NCBI RefSeq assembly: GCF_963665055.1
Contig: NZ_OY762015.1
Coordinates: 1,222,501-1,286,500, forward strand
DNA from: an uncultured Methanobacterium sp.
GTDB taxonomy: Archaea; Methanobacteriota; Methanobacteria; Methanobacteriales; Methanobacteriaceae
Direction: 5' to 3'
DNA: 64,000 nucleotides
The position numbers and the translations under genes are program-made. The notes under the pieces were generated by a model. That model was given only the letters and a program-made list of their open reading frames with translations, had not been told where the DNA came from and did not search any database. Below, piece by piece: positions 34,215 through 45,676 of this stretch. Each line of letters starts with the position of its first letter. The stretch's first letter is position 1.

Positions 34215-36824
34215 TTATTTACCATACTTTCGTTCTTTAAATACAATACTGAATTTAGTTCCGTTAGTGGAGTCTAATTCAAGATTTCCATCAATTTGAC
34301 TAGTTAAATTATTAACCAGTTGCATTCCAAGTGAATCTGTATTTTTATAGTCCAGATCCGCGGGTAATCCAATACCATTATCACCGACTGTTAACTGGTA
34401 ATCATCCCCGGATGATGAAAAACCAATGTTTATTTCACCACCACTATCACCAGGGAAAGCATGTTTAAGGGCGTTTGATACTAGTTCATTCAGGATCAGG
34501 CCCAGGGGAATGGAAGTGTTGATGTCCATCATCACGTCTTCAACATTAACATTCAATTTTATTCTACCAGTATCAGCCATGTAAGTGCGGAAAAGATCAT
34601 TTGAAAGTTTTTGGATGTAATCACCGAAGTTGATACGTTTTAGATCAGTGGATCTGTACAGTCTTTCGTGTATAAGTGCCATGGAGTTTGCCCTGCTTTG
34701 GCTCTCCTTGAAAATACTTAAAGCCTCTTTGTCTTTTATGTATCTTGACTGAAGATTCAGGAGACTGGAAATGATCATAAGATTATTCTTAACCCGGTGA
34801 TGAATTTCTTTAAGTAGCATTTCCTTTTCATGAAGTGATTTTTTTAATTCTTCTTCCATTTCCACTCTTTTGGTGATATCCCTACTCACACCAAGTATCC
34901 CCATTACATTTTTATCCTCATCAGTAAGTAAACTGGTTACCACTTCTGTGTGAACAATACTACCATCTTTGCATGTCTGGTCAACACGGTTTGTTTGTAG
35001 TATTGCAGAATCTTCACCTAAAAGGAAAGCCTGGATTGCTCCAGGTAAATTTTCGGTTATGGACTGGTATGATTCAGGAGTTAACACATTTTCCATGGAC
35101 TGGTTTAAAACTTCTTCCACTGTGTATCCTCGTAATTTATAGACTGAAGGACTTACATATGTAAATTTCTGGGAACCTATATCCATTATCCATATCACAT
35201 CCCCTGAATTCTCAGAAATAAGACGGTACTTCTCCTCACTTTCTTTTAAAGCCATTTCAGCATTTTTGCGTTGGGTTATGTTTTCAAAAACAGCCACAAA
35301 GTAATCCCTGGCCGGACTGAATACCGATATATTCAACCAGATTTTGAGGGGTTTGAAATATATCTCTATAGTTTCAGGTAACCCAGTCATGGCAACCCGG
35401 CCGTATATCTCAAATAGTTCTGGTTGTGCCTCTATAATCCCGGGAATAGCTTTCGTGACCTTTTTTCCTTCAATGTTTTCAAGACCGGTTAATTTATAAA
35501 ACGCACTGTTAACATCGATGTATATCCAGTCTATGGGATTACCCTCCTTATCAAAGAGCATTTTACAGTAAGCAAAGCCCTCCAGCATGTTTTCAAACAG
35601 GGTTCTATATTTTTTCTCGCTTTCCACCAAAGCATTTTCAACTTTCTTACGTTCAGTGATATCACGGGTAACAGCAATTGCAACTTGCCTGCCCTGAAGA
35701 TAGAATAGATGATTGTTAATTTCTACTGGTATTCTTCTTCCATCCTTGGTAACGTGTGTGATCTCAAAATTAGCATAGCCATGTTCTTTTAGGTTTTTTG
35801 CATTTTCAGGCATTTTATCCCTGAAATCAGGGGCCACAATATCAGCAGGAGACATACGCAGAAACTCATCTCGACTGTAACCCAGTCTTTCCTGACCTAC
35901 CTGGTTCACCTCCATAAATTTCCCAGGGAGACCATCTTCTTTCATGAGGTTCAGGCTGATCATGTCATTGGCATTGTTGAACACTTCCCTGAATTTTTCC
36001 TCACTATCTTTTAAGGCAATCTCCATCTGTCGGCGTTTTGTCACATCATGAGCCACATGGATACTACCCCTTAAATGACCATCATCATCGATTATGGGTG
36101 AAACTGAAACACTGTAATCTCCATGGAGCAGGTCAATGAAGAATTCACTGGTGTGGGGACGCTGATCATTTATGAGCCTGACATGGGGACAGAAAGATGG
36201 TGGCTTGCTGGTGCCATGAACCACTGAATAGCATTTCACACCAATCAGGTCACGTGATTCCAGGTTTAAACCATTAGCCATGGCTTTATTGACTTTTTTT
36301 ATGTTGTGGTCCACATCAATAATGGCTATTGGATCAGTTAATGCATCGAAGGTGAGTTTCCATTCATCTTCAGAATGTTTCAGTTTTAATTCCATATTTT
36401 TACGTTGGGTGATGTCTTCCAGTGTCTCTAAAACACCAATAATATTACCTTCATCATCTTTGATTTCTGCAGCGGTGAAATAGAGCCATATGCCATTTTC
36501 ACCAACATCAGGGAAAAAATCATCAGCTTCAAATGCATTCTGCACATAGGGAGATTTTCTGCACTTGTTCCCGTACCATTTGTGGAACCCCTCCAGATCA
36601 TGGTCCACCAGCAAATCCGCCATTACTGGTCTGTCTTCATGATACAATACAGTACGGTGTTTGTCTGTTCCCAGTATTTCACTGGAACTGATTCCAGTGT
36701 ATTTTTCCAGGGCTTTATTCCAAAAAATAACCTTGTGATCCAGATTGATGATAAATTGAGGGATAGGAGAGCTATCTATTATCGCACCTATTAATTCAGC
36801 ACCTTTAATATCTCTTTGTCCCAT
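34215..36824 (-). CDS. Soluble multi-PAS sensor histidine kinase (five PAS, HisKA_2)
   Basis: 869 residues without membrane segments. Five PAS units can be told apart by repeated endings ([40 protein letters not shown]). The phospho-acceptor box is [18 protein letters not shown] and the ATPase domain has [18 protein letters not shown] and [12 protein letters not shown]. The second PAS has a [15 protein letters not shown] segment with two cysteines and histidines, a pattern that in some methanogen sensors carries heme; this is a guess here. AGGTG precedes the ATG. The stop is 157 bases from the next kinase on the same strand. Confidence 0.88.
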   Translation of the reverse strand: MGQRDIKGAELIGAIIDSSPIPQFIINLDHKVIFWNKALEKYTGISSSEILGTDKHRTVLYHEDRPVMADLLVDHDLEGFHKWYGNKCRKSPYVQNAFEADDFFPDVGENGIWLYFTAAEIKDDEGNIIGVLETLEDITQRKNMELKLKHSEDEWKLTFDALTDPIAIIDVDHNIKKVNKAMANGLNLESRDLIGVKCYSVVHGTSKPPSFCPHVRLINDQRPHTSEFFIDLLHGDYSVSVSPIIDDDGHLRGSIHVAHDVTKRRQMEIALKDSEEKFREVFNNANDMISLNLMKEDGLPGKFMEVNQVGQERLGYSRDEFLRMSPADIVAPDFRDKMPENAKNLKEHGYANFEITHVTKDGRRIPVEINNHLFYLQGRQVAIAVTRDITERKKVENALVESEKKYRTLFENMLEGFAYCKMLFDKEGNPIDWIYIDVNSAFYKLTGLENIEGKKVTKAIPGIIEAQPELFEIYGRVAMTGLPETIEIYFKPLKIWLNISVFSPARDYFVAVFENITQRKNAEMALKESEEKYRLISENSGDVIWIMDIGSQKFTYVSPSVYKLRGYTVEEVLNQSMENVLTPESYQSITENLPGAIQAFLLGEDSAILQTNRVDQTCKDGSIVHTEVVTSLLTDEDKNVMGILGVSRDITKRVEMEEELKKSLHEKEMLLKEIHHRVKNNLMIISSLLNLQSRYIKDKEALSIFKESQSRANSMALIHERLYRSTDLKRINFGDYIQKLSNDLFRTYMADTGRIKLNVNVEDVMMDINTSIPLGLILNELVSNALKHAFPGDSGGEINIGFSSSGDDYQLTVGDNGIGLPADLDYKNTDSLGMQLVNNLTSQIDGNLELDSTNGTKFSIVFKERKYGK

Positions 36825-37185
36825 CCATACACACCTATAAAATTAAATTCACTTAATTTAACCATTTTTTTAGTATTTACATAATCGTTAGTAATCTCCA
36901 ACATAATATCATTTTAGCAATGCATAATATCCCATTGTTAAATGCTATCAATATTCTGTTTTTTAAAAAACTTATAACTATTGCCCTCCTCCTTCCTTAA
37001 TTTAATTTCAATCCCGTAACATAATTTCAATCCCGTAACATGAAACACACATCCAAATAAACTTAACACATATCCTATGGCAAAAGTAGTCAAAAACACT
37101 TTAAAAGGTATATTAATGATAATATACATAAATAATACAACTGATAACTGTTTGATTTGTGTGTTGATAATTTAGGGGGTTATTA
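36825..37185. promoter_or_regulatory. Divergent promoter region between sensor kinase and MFS genes
   Basis: 361 bases serve the kinase on the minus strand and the MFS transporter on the plus strand. A 17-bp direct repeat, AATTTCAATCCCGTAACAT, occurs twice in a row near 37003-37043. An AT-rich stretch TATATACATAAATAAT near 37123 may be the MFS TATA box. No gene is seen. Confidence 0.4.
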
Positions 37186-38718
37186 ATGAGCAGTAGTCCA
37201 TACAAATGGGGAGTAGTTTTAATTGCCTGCATGGCAATCTTTATCATCGTTTTAGATTCATCTGCAATGAATGTAGCCATAAGCACGTTGGTTGTGGAGT
37301 TAAACACTAGTTTATCTGTTATTCAATCTATTATTGCACTTTATGCCCTTATAATTGCTTCTTTTATGTTGCTGGGTAGTAAAATTCAGGATATTCTGGG
37401 CAGGAAAAAAACATTCCTCATAGGGCTGATTATCTACGCTTCCGGGACCATCACCGCCACCTTAAGTATCAATGCAGGGATGCTGCTTTTAGGATGGGCT
37501 GTTCTGGAAGGTATTGGTGCTGCTATGATTCTCCCCGCCACCACTACCCTGGTAGGGGCCAGTTACGAAGGTAAGGACAAAGTCACGGCTTTTGGGATTT
37601 GGGGTGGTATTGCAGCGGTGGGTGCTGCTGTAGGGCCCATAGTGGGGGGAATTTTCACCACCTACCTCAGCTGGAGACTGGTATTTGGATCCGAACTGGT
37701 ATTCGTTGTGATCATATTACTGTTCAGACATTATCTAACTGAATCAAAACCAACCCTTAAATGGAAAGATTTAGACATAGTAGGAGCATTACTTTCCATA
37801 GTTTCCCTGATACTGATTGTTCTGGGTATTTTACTCCTCACCAAACCCCAAAACTGGGAATATGTGTCAGTGCTAGTGGGTTCCGGTGCAATTCTCTTTG
37901 TAGTCTTTTTATGGTGGGAGCGAAGAAGAATCAACAAAGGCCTGGAACCATTATCCGATATAACTCTCCTGAAAAACCGTGTGTTTGGGCTGGGAAACCT
38001 GAACTCGGTTCTACAGCAGATACCCCTGGCAGGTTTTCTTTTCATCATACCAGTATTCCTGCAGCAGGTTACCAAACTAAGTGCATTTGACACTGGATTG
38101 GCCCTCCTGCCTGCATCAATAACTATCCTTATCTTTTCACTCATTGGTGCTAAATTATCATCATCCCTGGAGTCCAAATATATTATTATGGTTGGATTTT
38201 TGATTGCAGCAGGAGGAACATACATACTGGGAGGAGTGTTCAACATGAGCACTCAGATAATCGATCTGGTGCCTGGTACTGTGATCTTTGGTGTGGGTGT
38301 GGGTTTACTGCTTTCCCAGTTAACCAATATTACCATGTCAGCAGCAGGGGATGACCAGGAAACTGATGCTTCTGGATTACTCAATTGCTTTAAAAATTTA
38401 GGTTACTCCATGGGAACAGCCCTTATAGGAGTTTTACTCTTGCTGGGTATATTCGGTGGATTGACATCGGGAATAGAAACAGCAGGAGTAGCAAGTAACA
38501 TGTCCACTCAACAAATTCAGGATGGTCTTATAGGCTACGTGGAAAAGATGCAAACTGGTACTCCTTCCCTACCACCAGAACTGGTACCTTACTCGGTCCA
38601 GATCATAGATTCATCCATAAGCTCTGCAATGAAACAAACATTCACTGTTTTATCATTGATACTGCTTTTAGGATTCATTACCAGCATATTCTTACCATCA
38701 AAGAAAAAAGCAGGTTGA
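37186..38718 (+). CDS. MFS drug-efflux transporter, 14-helix DHA2 (EmrB/QacA) family
   Basis: 510 residues with about 14 hydrophobic segments. The DHA2 signature is clear: LDSSAMNVAISTLVVEL in helix 1, LGSKIQDILGRKKTF as motif A between helices 2 and 3, and IGAAMILPATTTLVGASYEG as motif C-like. The family exports hydrophobic compounds by proton antiport. GGGGG lies six bases before the ATG. No regulator gene adjoins it, and the divergent kinase upstream is the only neighbour that could relate to control. Confidence 0.9.
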   Translation: MSSSPYKWGVVLIACMAIFIIVLDSSAMNVAISTLVVELNTSLSVIQSIIALYALIIASFMLLGSKIQDILGRKKTFLIGLIIYASGTITATLSINAGMLLLGWAVLEGIGAAMILPATTTLVGASYEGKDKVTAFGIWGGIAAVGAAVGPIVGGIFTTYLSWRLVFGSELVFVVIILLFRHYLTESKPTLKWKDLDIVGALLSIVSLILIVLGILLLTKPQNWEYVSVLVGSGAILFVVFLWWERRRINKGLEPLSDITLLKNRVFGLGNLNSVLQQIPLAGFLFIIPVFLQQVTKLSAFDTGLALLPASITILIFSLIGAKLSSSLESKYIIMVGFLIAAGGTYILGGVFNMSTQIIDLVPGTVIFGVGVGLLLSQLTNITMSAAGDDQETDASGLLNCFKNLGYSMGTALIGVLLLLGIFGGLTSGIETAGVASNMSTQQIQDGLIGYVEKMQTGTPSLPPELVPYSVQIIDSSISSAMKQTFTVLSLILLLGFITSIFLPSKKKAG

Positions 38719-38830
38719 ATTCAAGGAGTATATGAAAAAGTGAAGAAAAAGAAAACTAATGTCCAGGTTAATTGCAAATGGGAAAACTCTTAAAAGAAAA
38801 AAGAAAAAAATAATATATAAGAATTTAAAG

Positions 38831-38999
<169 letters not shown>

Positions 39000-39015
39000 T
39001 TTTACCCTACTACAA

Positions 39016-39023
39016 TTTTTTTT
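39016..39023 (+). terminator. Oligo-T terminator after the 51-residue gene
   Basis: Eight T lie 17 bases past the stop, with further T-rich runs up to 39062, before the convergent antiporter gene. Confidence 0.45.
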
Positions 39024-39099
39024 ACACTACCCCTATTTTTCCTTCTTTTTTTGAAATTTTTCCTTTAATTTAACCAATACCTTTAATTTAAGCAAAATA

Positions 39100-40299
39100 T
39101 TATTCATCTGGTTTTAGAACTTTTTCACCATACCAGTTCACTCCCCAAGCACCCAACGGTGCTGTGAACAGTATGGCAATTACTGCTATAGCCAGAATCT
39201 CCTGACCTGAGGCTACCCCCATGGAAAGGGGTATGGCTCCTATGGCTGCCTGGACTGTGGCTTTAGGTGTGTATGCAATTATGCAGAAGATCTTCTCCCT
39301 TAAATTGAGTTTTGACCCCATTAGTGATAGGTAAACCCCGGCACTGCGTGCAGTTAAACCGATTAAGATTATGGCAAGACCAACCAATGCAAATGAAGCT
39401 GCCAGTTGGATGTTCACCTGTGCTCCTACCAGTACAAAGAGTAGTATTTCTGCAAATATCCATATTTTATCCAGTTTACTTGAAATTTCCATTCCCAGTT
39501 CTGGCATTTTCTCCAGTATCACAAACCCAATTACCATAACTCCTATTAAGGCTGCAATAGGAACCATACTGCTTAAAACATCCCCTAAATTCTTTAATAG
39601 AATAGCAGATGCTAAAATTATCAGTGTTTTCTCTGTGTTACGTATTTTAAAACGTTTGAAGAGGAATATCAGGATGACCGCTGTGATCAAACCGAACAAT
39701 ATTCCCAGTGCAAATTGTAAAGGGATGCTGAGGAAGGTTATTAAGTAATTTACGTGCTGACTTCCGTACATCCCCGCGAATATTGAAAACAGGGTTATGG
39801 ACAGGACATTATCCACAGATGCACCGGTTAATATGATAAGTGGGATTTCTTTCCGGGTTCCCATTCTCCTTTTTATAAAGGAGAGCATCTGTGGGACGAT
39901 AACTGCAGGAGATGCTGCTGCAATGATAAATCCTAACATCCCGGCATCAATAAGGGAAAAACCCATGAGATAACAGGATACAAACATCACAGTTAATCCT
40001 TCCATCAAATCCGGGATAAAGCTCATTTTAACCGCGGACATTCCCACCTTACGCAGTCCCTCCATGTGGATACCGAAACCCGCTCTTAATAGGATTATGA
40101 TGAGTGCGATTGCCCTTAAATCTCCAGATATATTAAGTATAGCGTTATCGATGAGGTTAAGACCATAAGGGCCAATTATTATGCCTAAAAATAGCATTCC
40201 CAGTAATCCGGGAAGTTTAACCTTTTTGAAGATTTTGCTTGAGAGTAAACCAAGTAAGATTATGATGGCTACGCTAAAGGCAACATGTTGAAATTCCAT
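39100..40299 (-). CDS. Cation/proton antiporter (CPA family, NhaP/Kef-like)
   Basis: 399 residues with about 12-13 membrane segments. Features: KLPGLLGMLFLGIIIGPYGL near the N-terminus, RAGFGIHMEGLRKV, and the helix region ASPAVIVPQMLSFIKRR with GASVDNVLSITLFS that carries the conserved Asp-containing ion site. It should exchange Na+ or K+ for protons across the membrane. No cytoplasmic TrkA-N domain is attached, which argues against a full Kef channel. GGGAG precedes the ATG at 40299. Confidence 0.87.
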   Translation of the reverse strand: MEFQHVAFSVAIIILLGLLSSKIFKKVKLPGLLGMLFLGIIIGPYGLNLIDNAILNISGDLRAIALIIILLRAGFGIHMEGLRKVGMSAVKMSFIPDLMEGLTVMFVSCYLMGFSLIDAGMLGFIIAAASPAVIVPQMLSFIKRRMGTRKEIPLIILTGASVDNVLSITLFSIFAGMYGSQHVNYLITFLSIPLQFALGILFGLITAVILIFLFKRFKIRNTEKTLIILASAILLKNLGDVLSSMVPIAALIGVMVIGFVILEKMPELGMEISSKLDKIWIFAEILLFVLVGAQVNIQLAASFALVGLAIILIGLTARSAGVYLSLMGSKLNLREKIFCIIAYTPKATVQAAIGAIPLSMGVASGQEILAIAVIAILFTAPLGAWGVNWYGEKVLKPDE

Positions 40300-40809
40300 T
40301 TAAAACACTCCCTGATTAAATAGTTTGTAGAGGAGTATTTCCCAACAGAAGTTCAACTGTTTTAGACTTGAATTTGTCCATGCCATTTGAATAATAAGGG
40401 TAATTCAGAATAGACGGGTATTTTAAAATAGAATGATGTTTTAGGATAGTATTACCTAATAATGCATTTTTAATTAACATTTTTGCTTCTTCCTTTGTTT
40501 TTTCAAGTTTTCCAGGAGTCATCAGCTTTATTATAAAAGCATTTAATGGTGAACCCCATCACCGAAAGTAACAGTTAGGGTTTTTTTATATATAAATCTT
40601 TAGAGTGAGTTAACCTTTCAAGGAGAGTTAACCTTTCAAGCAAGTTTAATTACTTAAAATAAAGTGGAAGTACTAGTAAATTTAAGGCTAATTTTTTAGC
40701 TTAATATTATCCTCTTACCTGTTTTTAAATTATCATCCAGAATATCATCCAGAATGAATTTGTAAAAAAACAAATAAGATTAAACACATACTTATTAGCC
40801 GGGAACAAT
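40300..40809. other. Spacer between antiporter and 1501-residue kinase, with direct repeats
   Basis: 510 bases. GAGTTAACCTTTCAAG is repeated at 40607-40622 and 40625-40640, and AATATCATCCAG is repeated near 40731-40756. A TATA-like TTTTTATATATAAAT near 40582-40596 could drive either direction. An open frame at 40316-40522 on the minus strand has no binding site and is built partly of short repeats, so I do not call it a gene. Confidence 0.45.
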
Positions 40810-43800
40810 ATGGCTGATGTTAAAATCTTCTTGGTGGGGGATGATGCTGTTGAGGCCATGGATACTAAAAGGATTCTTGAATCTTTTGATTATTCAGTAT
40901 CTTATGTGGCCGGTAAAGGCGAAGAAGTAATTGATAAAGCATTAGAAATAATGCCGGATCTCATTTTAATGGACCTTATCACCCCTGATAAACAGGATAT
41001 TATTGATACTATTTTTAACTTAAAAAAACTTAATATTCCAACCATATTTTTAGTTAATAATTCTGATGAAACTTCTATTGAAAAAACCAGACTTATTGAA
41101 CCATATGTTTATTTAAAAAAACCATTTGATGCTGTTGAAATTAAATACGCAATTGAACTAGCTATCTACAAAAATAACATGGAACAATCACTGGCAAAAA
41201 GTGAAAAAGCCCGGATTAAAAATGAAAAGGCTCGGGTGAAAAGTGAAAACGCCCGTATGAAAAGTGAAGAAACTTTTAACAGTCTTTTCAAAACCATGAC
41301 CCTGGGCCTGGTTTACCAGGATAGTACTGGTAAAGTAATATCTGCGAATCCAGCAGCAGAAAAAATATTGGGCCTGACCATGGATGAAATGAATGGAAGA
41401 ACTTCAGCTGATCCTCGCTGTAAGAGTATTCATGAAGATGGATCCAAATTTCCTGGTGAAGACCACCCCTCCATGGTGGCTTTAAAAACTGGAAAAAAGG
41501 TTAAAAATATTATTATGGGTATTTTTAACCCTAGAAAAAATGAGAACACTTGGATTAAAATAGATGCCATCCCCCAATTTAAAGAGGATGAGCTAAGACC
41601 ATATCAAGTTTTCACAACATTTGAAGATATCACATCACGTAAAAAAGCTGAAGATAATCAGATAACACTTTCCGAAGAACTTAAACTTGCTTTAGATGCT
41701 GCAAAAATGGGTTGGTGGCATTATGACCCATTGAACGATGTTTCCACCTATGATGATAAATATAAAGAGATTTTCGGAATTAGTGGAAGTGAATGTTCTA
41801 ATCAAAAGATTCTTAAGCTTTTGCATCCTGATGACATTCAAGGTGTCGGGGAAAAGTTAGCAAAAGCACTGGATCCCACCAAACAAAAACCATTTTCTGC
41901 TGAATATCGCATTTATCGTGATAAGGATATACGGTGGATTGAAGCACATGGAATGGCAACTTATGAGGGTGAAGGAGACCAAAAACATGCCACCAGCCTT
42001 GTTGGTACCGTGGTTGATGTTACTGAACGCAAAAAGATTCAAGAAAATTTAATTGAAAGCAGGAACAAGCTCAACACAGTAATAGAGAGCATGAACGATG
42101 CAGTATTTGTTTCTGATATTGAAGGAAATTTCATTGACTTCAACGAAGCTTTTGCCACCTATCATAAGTTCAAAAGCAAAGAAGAAGTTTACAGAACACT
42201 ATCCGAATTCACTGATTATATTGATGTTTATTTTGAAGATGGTACTTTAGCACCACTGGATATGTGGGCGGTTCCCAGGGCTCTTAGAGGTGAAAAGGTA
42301 TTCGATGAAAGGTACATACTCCAAAGGAAAGATACTGGTGAGAAATGGTGGGGTAGTTATAGTTTTGGACCTATAAAGGATGAAAAGGGTAAAATCACCG
42401 GTTCTGTTGTAGTGGGAAGGGATATAACTGAAATTAAGAAAAATGAAGAAAAATATCGAAACGCCCTGGATAATATGATGGAAGGATGTCAGATTATCAG
42501 CCCAGATTGGCGTTATATTTATGTAAACGATACTGTTACCAAACATGCCAAATTAGAAAAGGAAGATTTAATGGGCCATACCATGATGGATGTGTACCCG
42601 GACATGGTTGATACTGAAATGTTCGGTATGTTGAAAAGTAGCATGGACGAACGTAAATCAAATCAAATGGAAAATTATTTTATCTATCCCGATGGCACCA
42701 GTAAGTGGTTTGAACTCCGTGTTTTTCCAGTACCAGAAGGAATTTTCATCCTATCCATTGACATAACTGACCGTAAAAAAGCAGAACAAAAATTGATTGA
42801 AAGTAACAGGTTAAATGAGAATATCATCGATTCAATGGGTGATGGATTTTCTATTTTAGATGTAAATGGAGTGCATTTAGATGTTAATCATGCCCTTTCT
42901 CAGATGACTGGATTTTCCCGTGAGGAGTTAATTGGAACCGGACTTCCCCATCCTTACTGGCCTCGAGAAGAAACTCTTAACATTCAGGCTAACCTTGAAA
43001 AAGTTTTGAAAGGGAATTTAAAAGAAGTTGAACTGATTTTTAAAAGGAAAAATGGGGAAAGGTTCCCGGTAATTTTAAGTCCATCCGTCTTAACCGATGA
43101 TGAAGGAGAAATAACCGCTGTTTTTGGAACTTTTAAGGACATTAGTCAACGTAAAAAGCTGGAAATGGATTTAAAAGAAAGTGAACAGAAGTTTAAAATG
43201 GTTGCTGATTTTACTTACGACTGGGAGTACTGGATCAGTCCGGATAAAAGTTTATTATATGTTTCTCCATCTTGTGAACGTATTTCAGGGTATAAACCAG
43301 AGGAATTCCAGGATGATCCAGAGTTACTGGTGAAAATTACTCATCCTGATGATAAAGAAATAATTCTAGAACATGATAATGAGTTATTCACTGCAGAAAT
43401 AAATGGTTATATTGAATTCAGGATAATTAAAAAGAATGGTGAAGAAATATGGATCAGCCATAACTGTCAACCAATATTCACTGAAAATGGTGAATTTTTA
43501 GGTCGCAGGGCCAGTAATAAAGACATTAATGACCGGAAAAATGCAGAAAATGCTCTCAATGAGAGTGAACATAAATTCAGAGAACTGGTAGAAAACGCTG
43601 CAGATGCCCTTTTTGTGCATGAGTTTAATGGGGATATAATGGATGTTAACAGGCAGGCCATTGTAAGTTTAGGTTATACCAGGGAAGAGTTATTGCAGAT
43701 GAATGTGATGGATATAGAACTGGATTTCAACCTGGAAAGCGCCCAGAAAGAATGGTCTAAAATAGAGTCAGGAACACCTCTGACTTTATATGGCCATCAG

Positions 43801-45315
43801 AAACGAAAAAATGGAACTGATTTTCCAGTGGAAATACGCTTTGCTGGGGTTGAAATTAATGATAAAAAGCTTATAATGGGTTTAGCTCGTGACATTACCA
43901 ATATAAAGAAAGCTGAAAAAGAGTTACGTGAAAGTGAGGAAAAATACCGCTATGTAGTTGAAACTGCATCGGAGGGTATAGCTTTATTTGATAAAAAAGG
44001 CACAGTTATCGGGACAAATCCCAAAGCATTAGAGTTAACTGGATTTGATGATATCATTGGTAAAAACGTGGCACAAATGGCCTCAAAATTAAAAATAGAT
44101 GTGAATGAAGCATTAACTGCATTCAAGAATATTTTAATTGGTAAATCAATTCCCCCGGAATGGGAATATGTGAATAGGAAAGGCGAAACAAAATTCGTTA
44201 AAGCTAATTATAGTCCAATGAAAAAAGATGGGAAAATAGAGGGCATAGTCTTAGTATTGGAAGATATCACTGATCTTAAATTGAGAGAACAAGCATTGAG
44301 AGAAAATGAACAGTTTTTGGAGAACATCATTGAAAACATACCCGATGTGATCTTCGTGAAAACTGCGGATGAACTTAAATTTGAAAGGGTTAATGAAGCT
44401 GCAGAAGAGATCTGGGGTTTTAAGAGGGATGAATTAATTGGTAAAACTGATTATGATTTTTTCACCAAAGATGAAGCTGATTTTTATACCAAAAAGGATA
44501 GAGAAGTTCTAAACAGGAAGGAACTTCAGGATATTCTCGAAGAAACCGTCCACACCAAGAACCAGGGCGAAAGGATATTACACACCAAAAAAATACCACT
44601 CCTTGATGAGAAAGGTTACCCTAATTATCTTTTAGGTATTTCTGAGGATATTACTCAACGTAAAATGGCTGAAAGAAAAATTGAAAAGTCGTTAGAAGAA
44701 AAAGACGATTTATTAAGGGAAATTCACCACAGGGTTAACAATAACATGCAGATCATATCCAGCATGCTCAACCTCCAACGCAGTTATGTTAAAGAAGAAG
44801 AGTCGAAAGACATTCTCAAAGATAGTCAGAGCAGGGTGAAGTCAATGGCTATGATTCACGAGAAATTATACATATCCCACGATCTTAGCCATATAAACTT
44901 CAAGGAATACACAGAAAAATTGGTTTCTGAGATTTTTTATACTTATGGGGTTAAAATTGGCACAATTAAACTTATCTTGAATATTGAAGATGTTGAACTG
45001 AACATGGAAACTGCAATACCCCTGGGTTTAATCATCAATGAACTGGTAACAAACAGTTTAAAATTCGCATTTCCTCAGGAAGAAGAGGGTTCAATAACCA
45101 TTGAACTTGAAATAAACGATAATCACACCTTAACCATTGCGGATGATGGGATTGGCTTACCCCAAGACTTTGACTTTAAAAAAATTGATTCCCTCGGACT
45201 GGATTTAGTAAATAGCTTAGTTAATCAGCTTGATGGTAATATTACCATTGATAGAAGTCATGGAACCAAATATCATATTAACTTCCATGAGCTGGACTAC
45301 AGCAAAAGGTTTTAG
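40810..45315 (+). CDS. Giant receiver-PAS(x9)-HisKA_2 hybrid sensor kinase
   Basis: 1501 residues, no membrane segments. Residues 1-120 are a receiver domain with acidic pair GDDA and the phospho-Asp in LILMDLI (about 55), plus KKP near 105. Nine PAS units follow, each ending in a DIT-x-[RK]-K type motif (for example [72 protein letters not shown]). The kinase core is REIHHRVNNNMQIISSMLNL with ATPase boxes NELVTNSLKFAFP and ADDGIGLPQD. A receiver at the N-terminus suggests it takes input from another kinase. GGGAA precedes the ATG. It is flanked by spacers and appears monocistronic. Confidence 0.9.
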   Translation: MADVKIFLVGDDAVEAMDTKRILESFDYSVSYVAGKGEEVIDKALEIMPDLILMDLITPDKQDIIDTIFNLKKLNIPTIFLVNNSDETSIEKTRLIEPYVYLKKPFDAVEIKYAIELAIYKNNMEQSLAKSEKARIKNEKARVKSENARMKSEETFNSLFKTMTLGLVYQDSTGKVISANPAAEKILGLTMDEMNGRTSADPRCKSIHEDGSKFPGEDHPSMVALKTGKKVKNIIMGIFNPRKNENTWIKIDAIPQFKEDELRPYQVFTTFEDITSRKKAEDNQITLSEELKLALDAAKMGWWHYDPLNDVSTYDDKYKEIFGISGSECSNQKILKLLHPDDIQGVGEKLAKALDPTKQKPFSAEYRIYRDKDIRWIEAHGMATYEGEGDQKHATSLVGTVVDVTERKKIQENLIESRNKLNTVIESMNDAVFVSDIEGNFIDFNEAFATYHKFKSKEEVYRTLSEFTDYIDVYFEDGTLAPLDMWAVPRALRGEKVFDERYILQRKDTGEKWWGSYSFGPIKDEKGKITGSVVVGRDITEIKKNEEKYRNALDNMMEGCQIISPDWRYIYVNDTVTKHAKLEKEDLMGHTMMDVYPDMVDTEMFGMLKSSMDERKSNQMENYFIYPDGTSKWFELRVFPVPEGIFILSIDITDRKKAEQKLIESNRLNENIIDSMGDGFSILDVNGVHLDVNHALSQMTGFSREELIGTGLPHPYWPREETLNIQANLEKVLKGNLKEVELIFKRKNGERFPVILSPSVLTDDEGEITAVFGTFKDISQRKKLEMDLKESEQKFKMVADFTYDWEYWISPDKSLLYVSPSCERISGYKPEEFQDDPELLVKITHPDDKEIILEHDNELFTAEINGYIEFRIIKKNGEEIWISHNCQPIFTENGEFLGRRASNKDINDRKNAENALNESEHKFRELVENAADALFVHEFNGDIMDVNRQAIVSLGYTREELLQMNVMDIELDFNLESAQKEWSKIESGTPLTLYGHQKRKNGTDFPVEIRFAGVEINDKKLIMGLARDITNIKKAEKELRESEEKYRYVVETASEGIALFDKKGTVIGTNPKALELTGFDDIIGKNVAQMASKLKIDVNEALTAFKNILIGKSIPPEWEYVNRKGETKFVKANYSPMKKDGKIEGIVLVLEDITDLKLREQALRENEQFLENIIENIPDVIFVKTADELKFERVNEAAEEIWGFKRDELIGKTDYDFFTKDEADFYTKKDREVLNRKELQDILEETVHTKNQGERILHTKKIPLLDEKGYPNYLLGISEDITQRKMAERKIEKSLEEKDDLLREIHHRVNNNMQIISSMLNLQRSYVKEEESKDILKDSQSRVKSMAMIHEKLYISHDLSHINFKEYTEKLVSEIFYTYGVKIGTIKLILNIEDVELNMETAIPLGLIINELVTNSLKFAFPQEEEGSITIELEINDNHTLTIADDGIGLPQDFDFKKIDSLGLDLVNSLVNQLDGNITIDRSHGTKYHINFHELDYSKRF

Positions 45316-45597
45316 TCTCTGAAAATTATCAACACTGCATTTTAGGAACAGATCACTAAAAAAAACTGGAACTTAAAACACATATTATCTAATTTTTCAA
45401 TTTTCATTTTATTTTTAATCTAATACTTTTTTTAATCTAATACTGTTTTTCAAACTGTTTTTCCAACAAATTCTAAATCCTAGAGAATTCTTTTGGTTTT
45501 GGACATAATTGTAAATTAACAGGTAAATTAACTGGTTTAATTGGTTTCAAAAAAATAGTGGAAAACTTTAAATACTTCTTAGACATTTTATTATATA

Positions 45598-45662
45598 ATG
45601 TCATTATATGACATTTATTTTAAAAATGTTTATTCAATGACAATTAATGAAAATATGTCATT
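45598..45662. promoter_or_regulatory. TetR operator region: two GTCAT inverted repeats
   Basis: ATGTCAT-TAT-ATGACAT at 45598-45614 is a perfect 7-bp inverted repeat with a 3-base centre and directly follows a TATA-like TTATTATATAATG. A second, wider pair, AATGACA (45636-45642) and TGTCATT (45656-45662), lies just before the tetR start. Such repeats are typical TetR-family autoregulatory sites. The rest of the 361-base gap after the kinase gene has only AT-rich sequence. Confidence 0.6.
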
Positions 45663-45676
45663 AAGAAGTGATTGGA

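Noticed and set aside
40316..40522. 68-residue minus-strand open frame upstream of the antiporter
   Set aside because: No ribosome binding site, partly composed of short repeated sequence, no recognisable fold; left as spacer.
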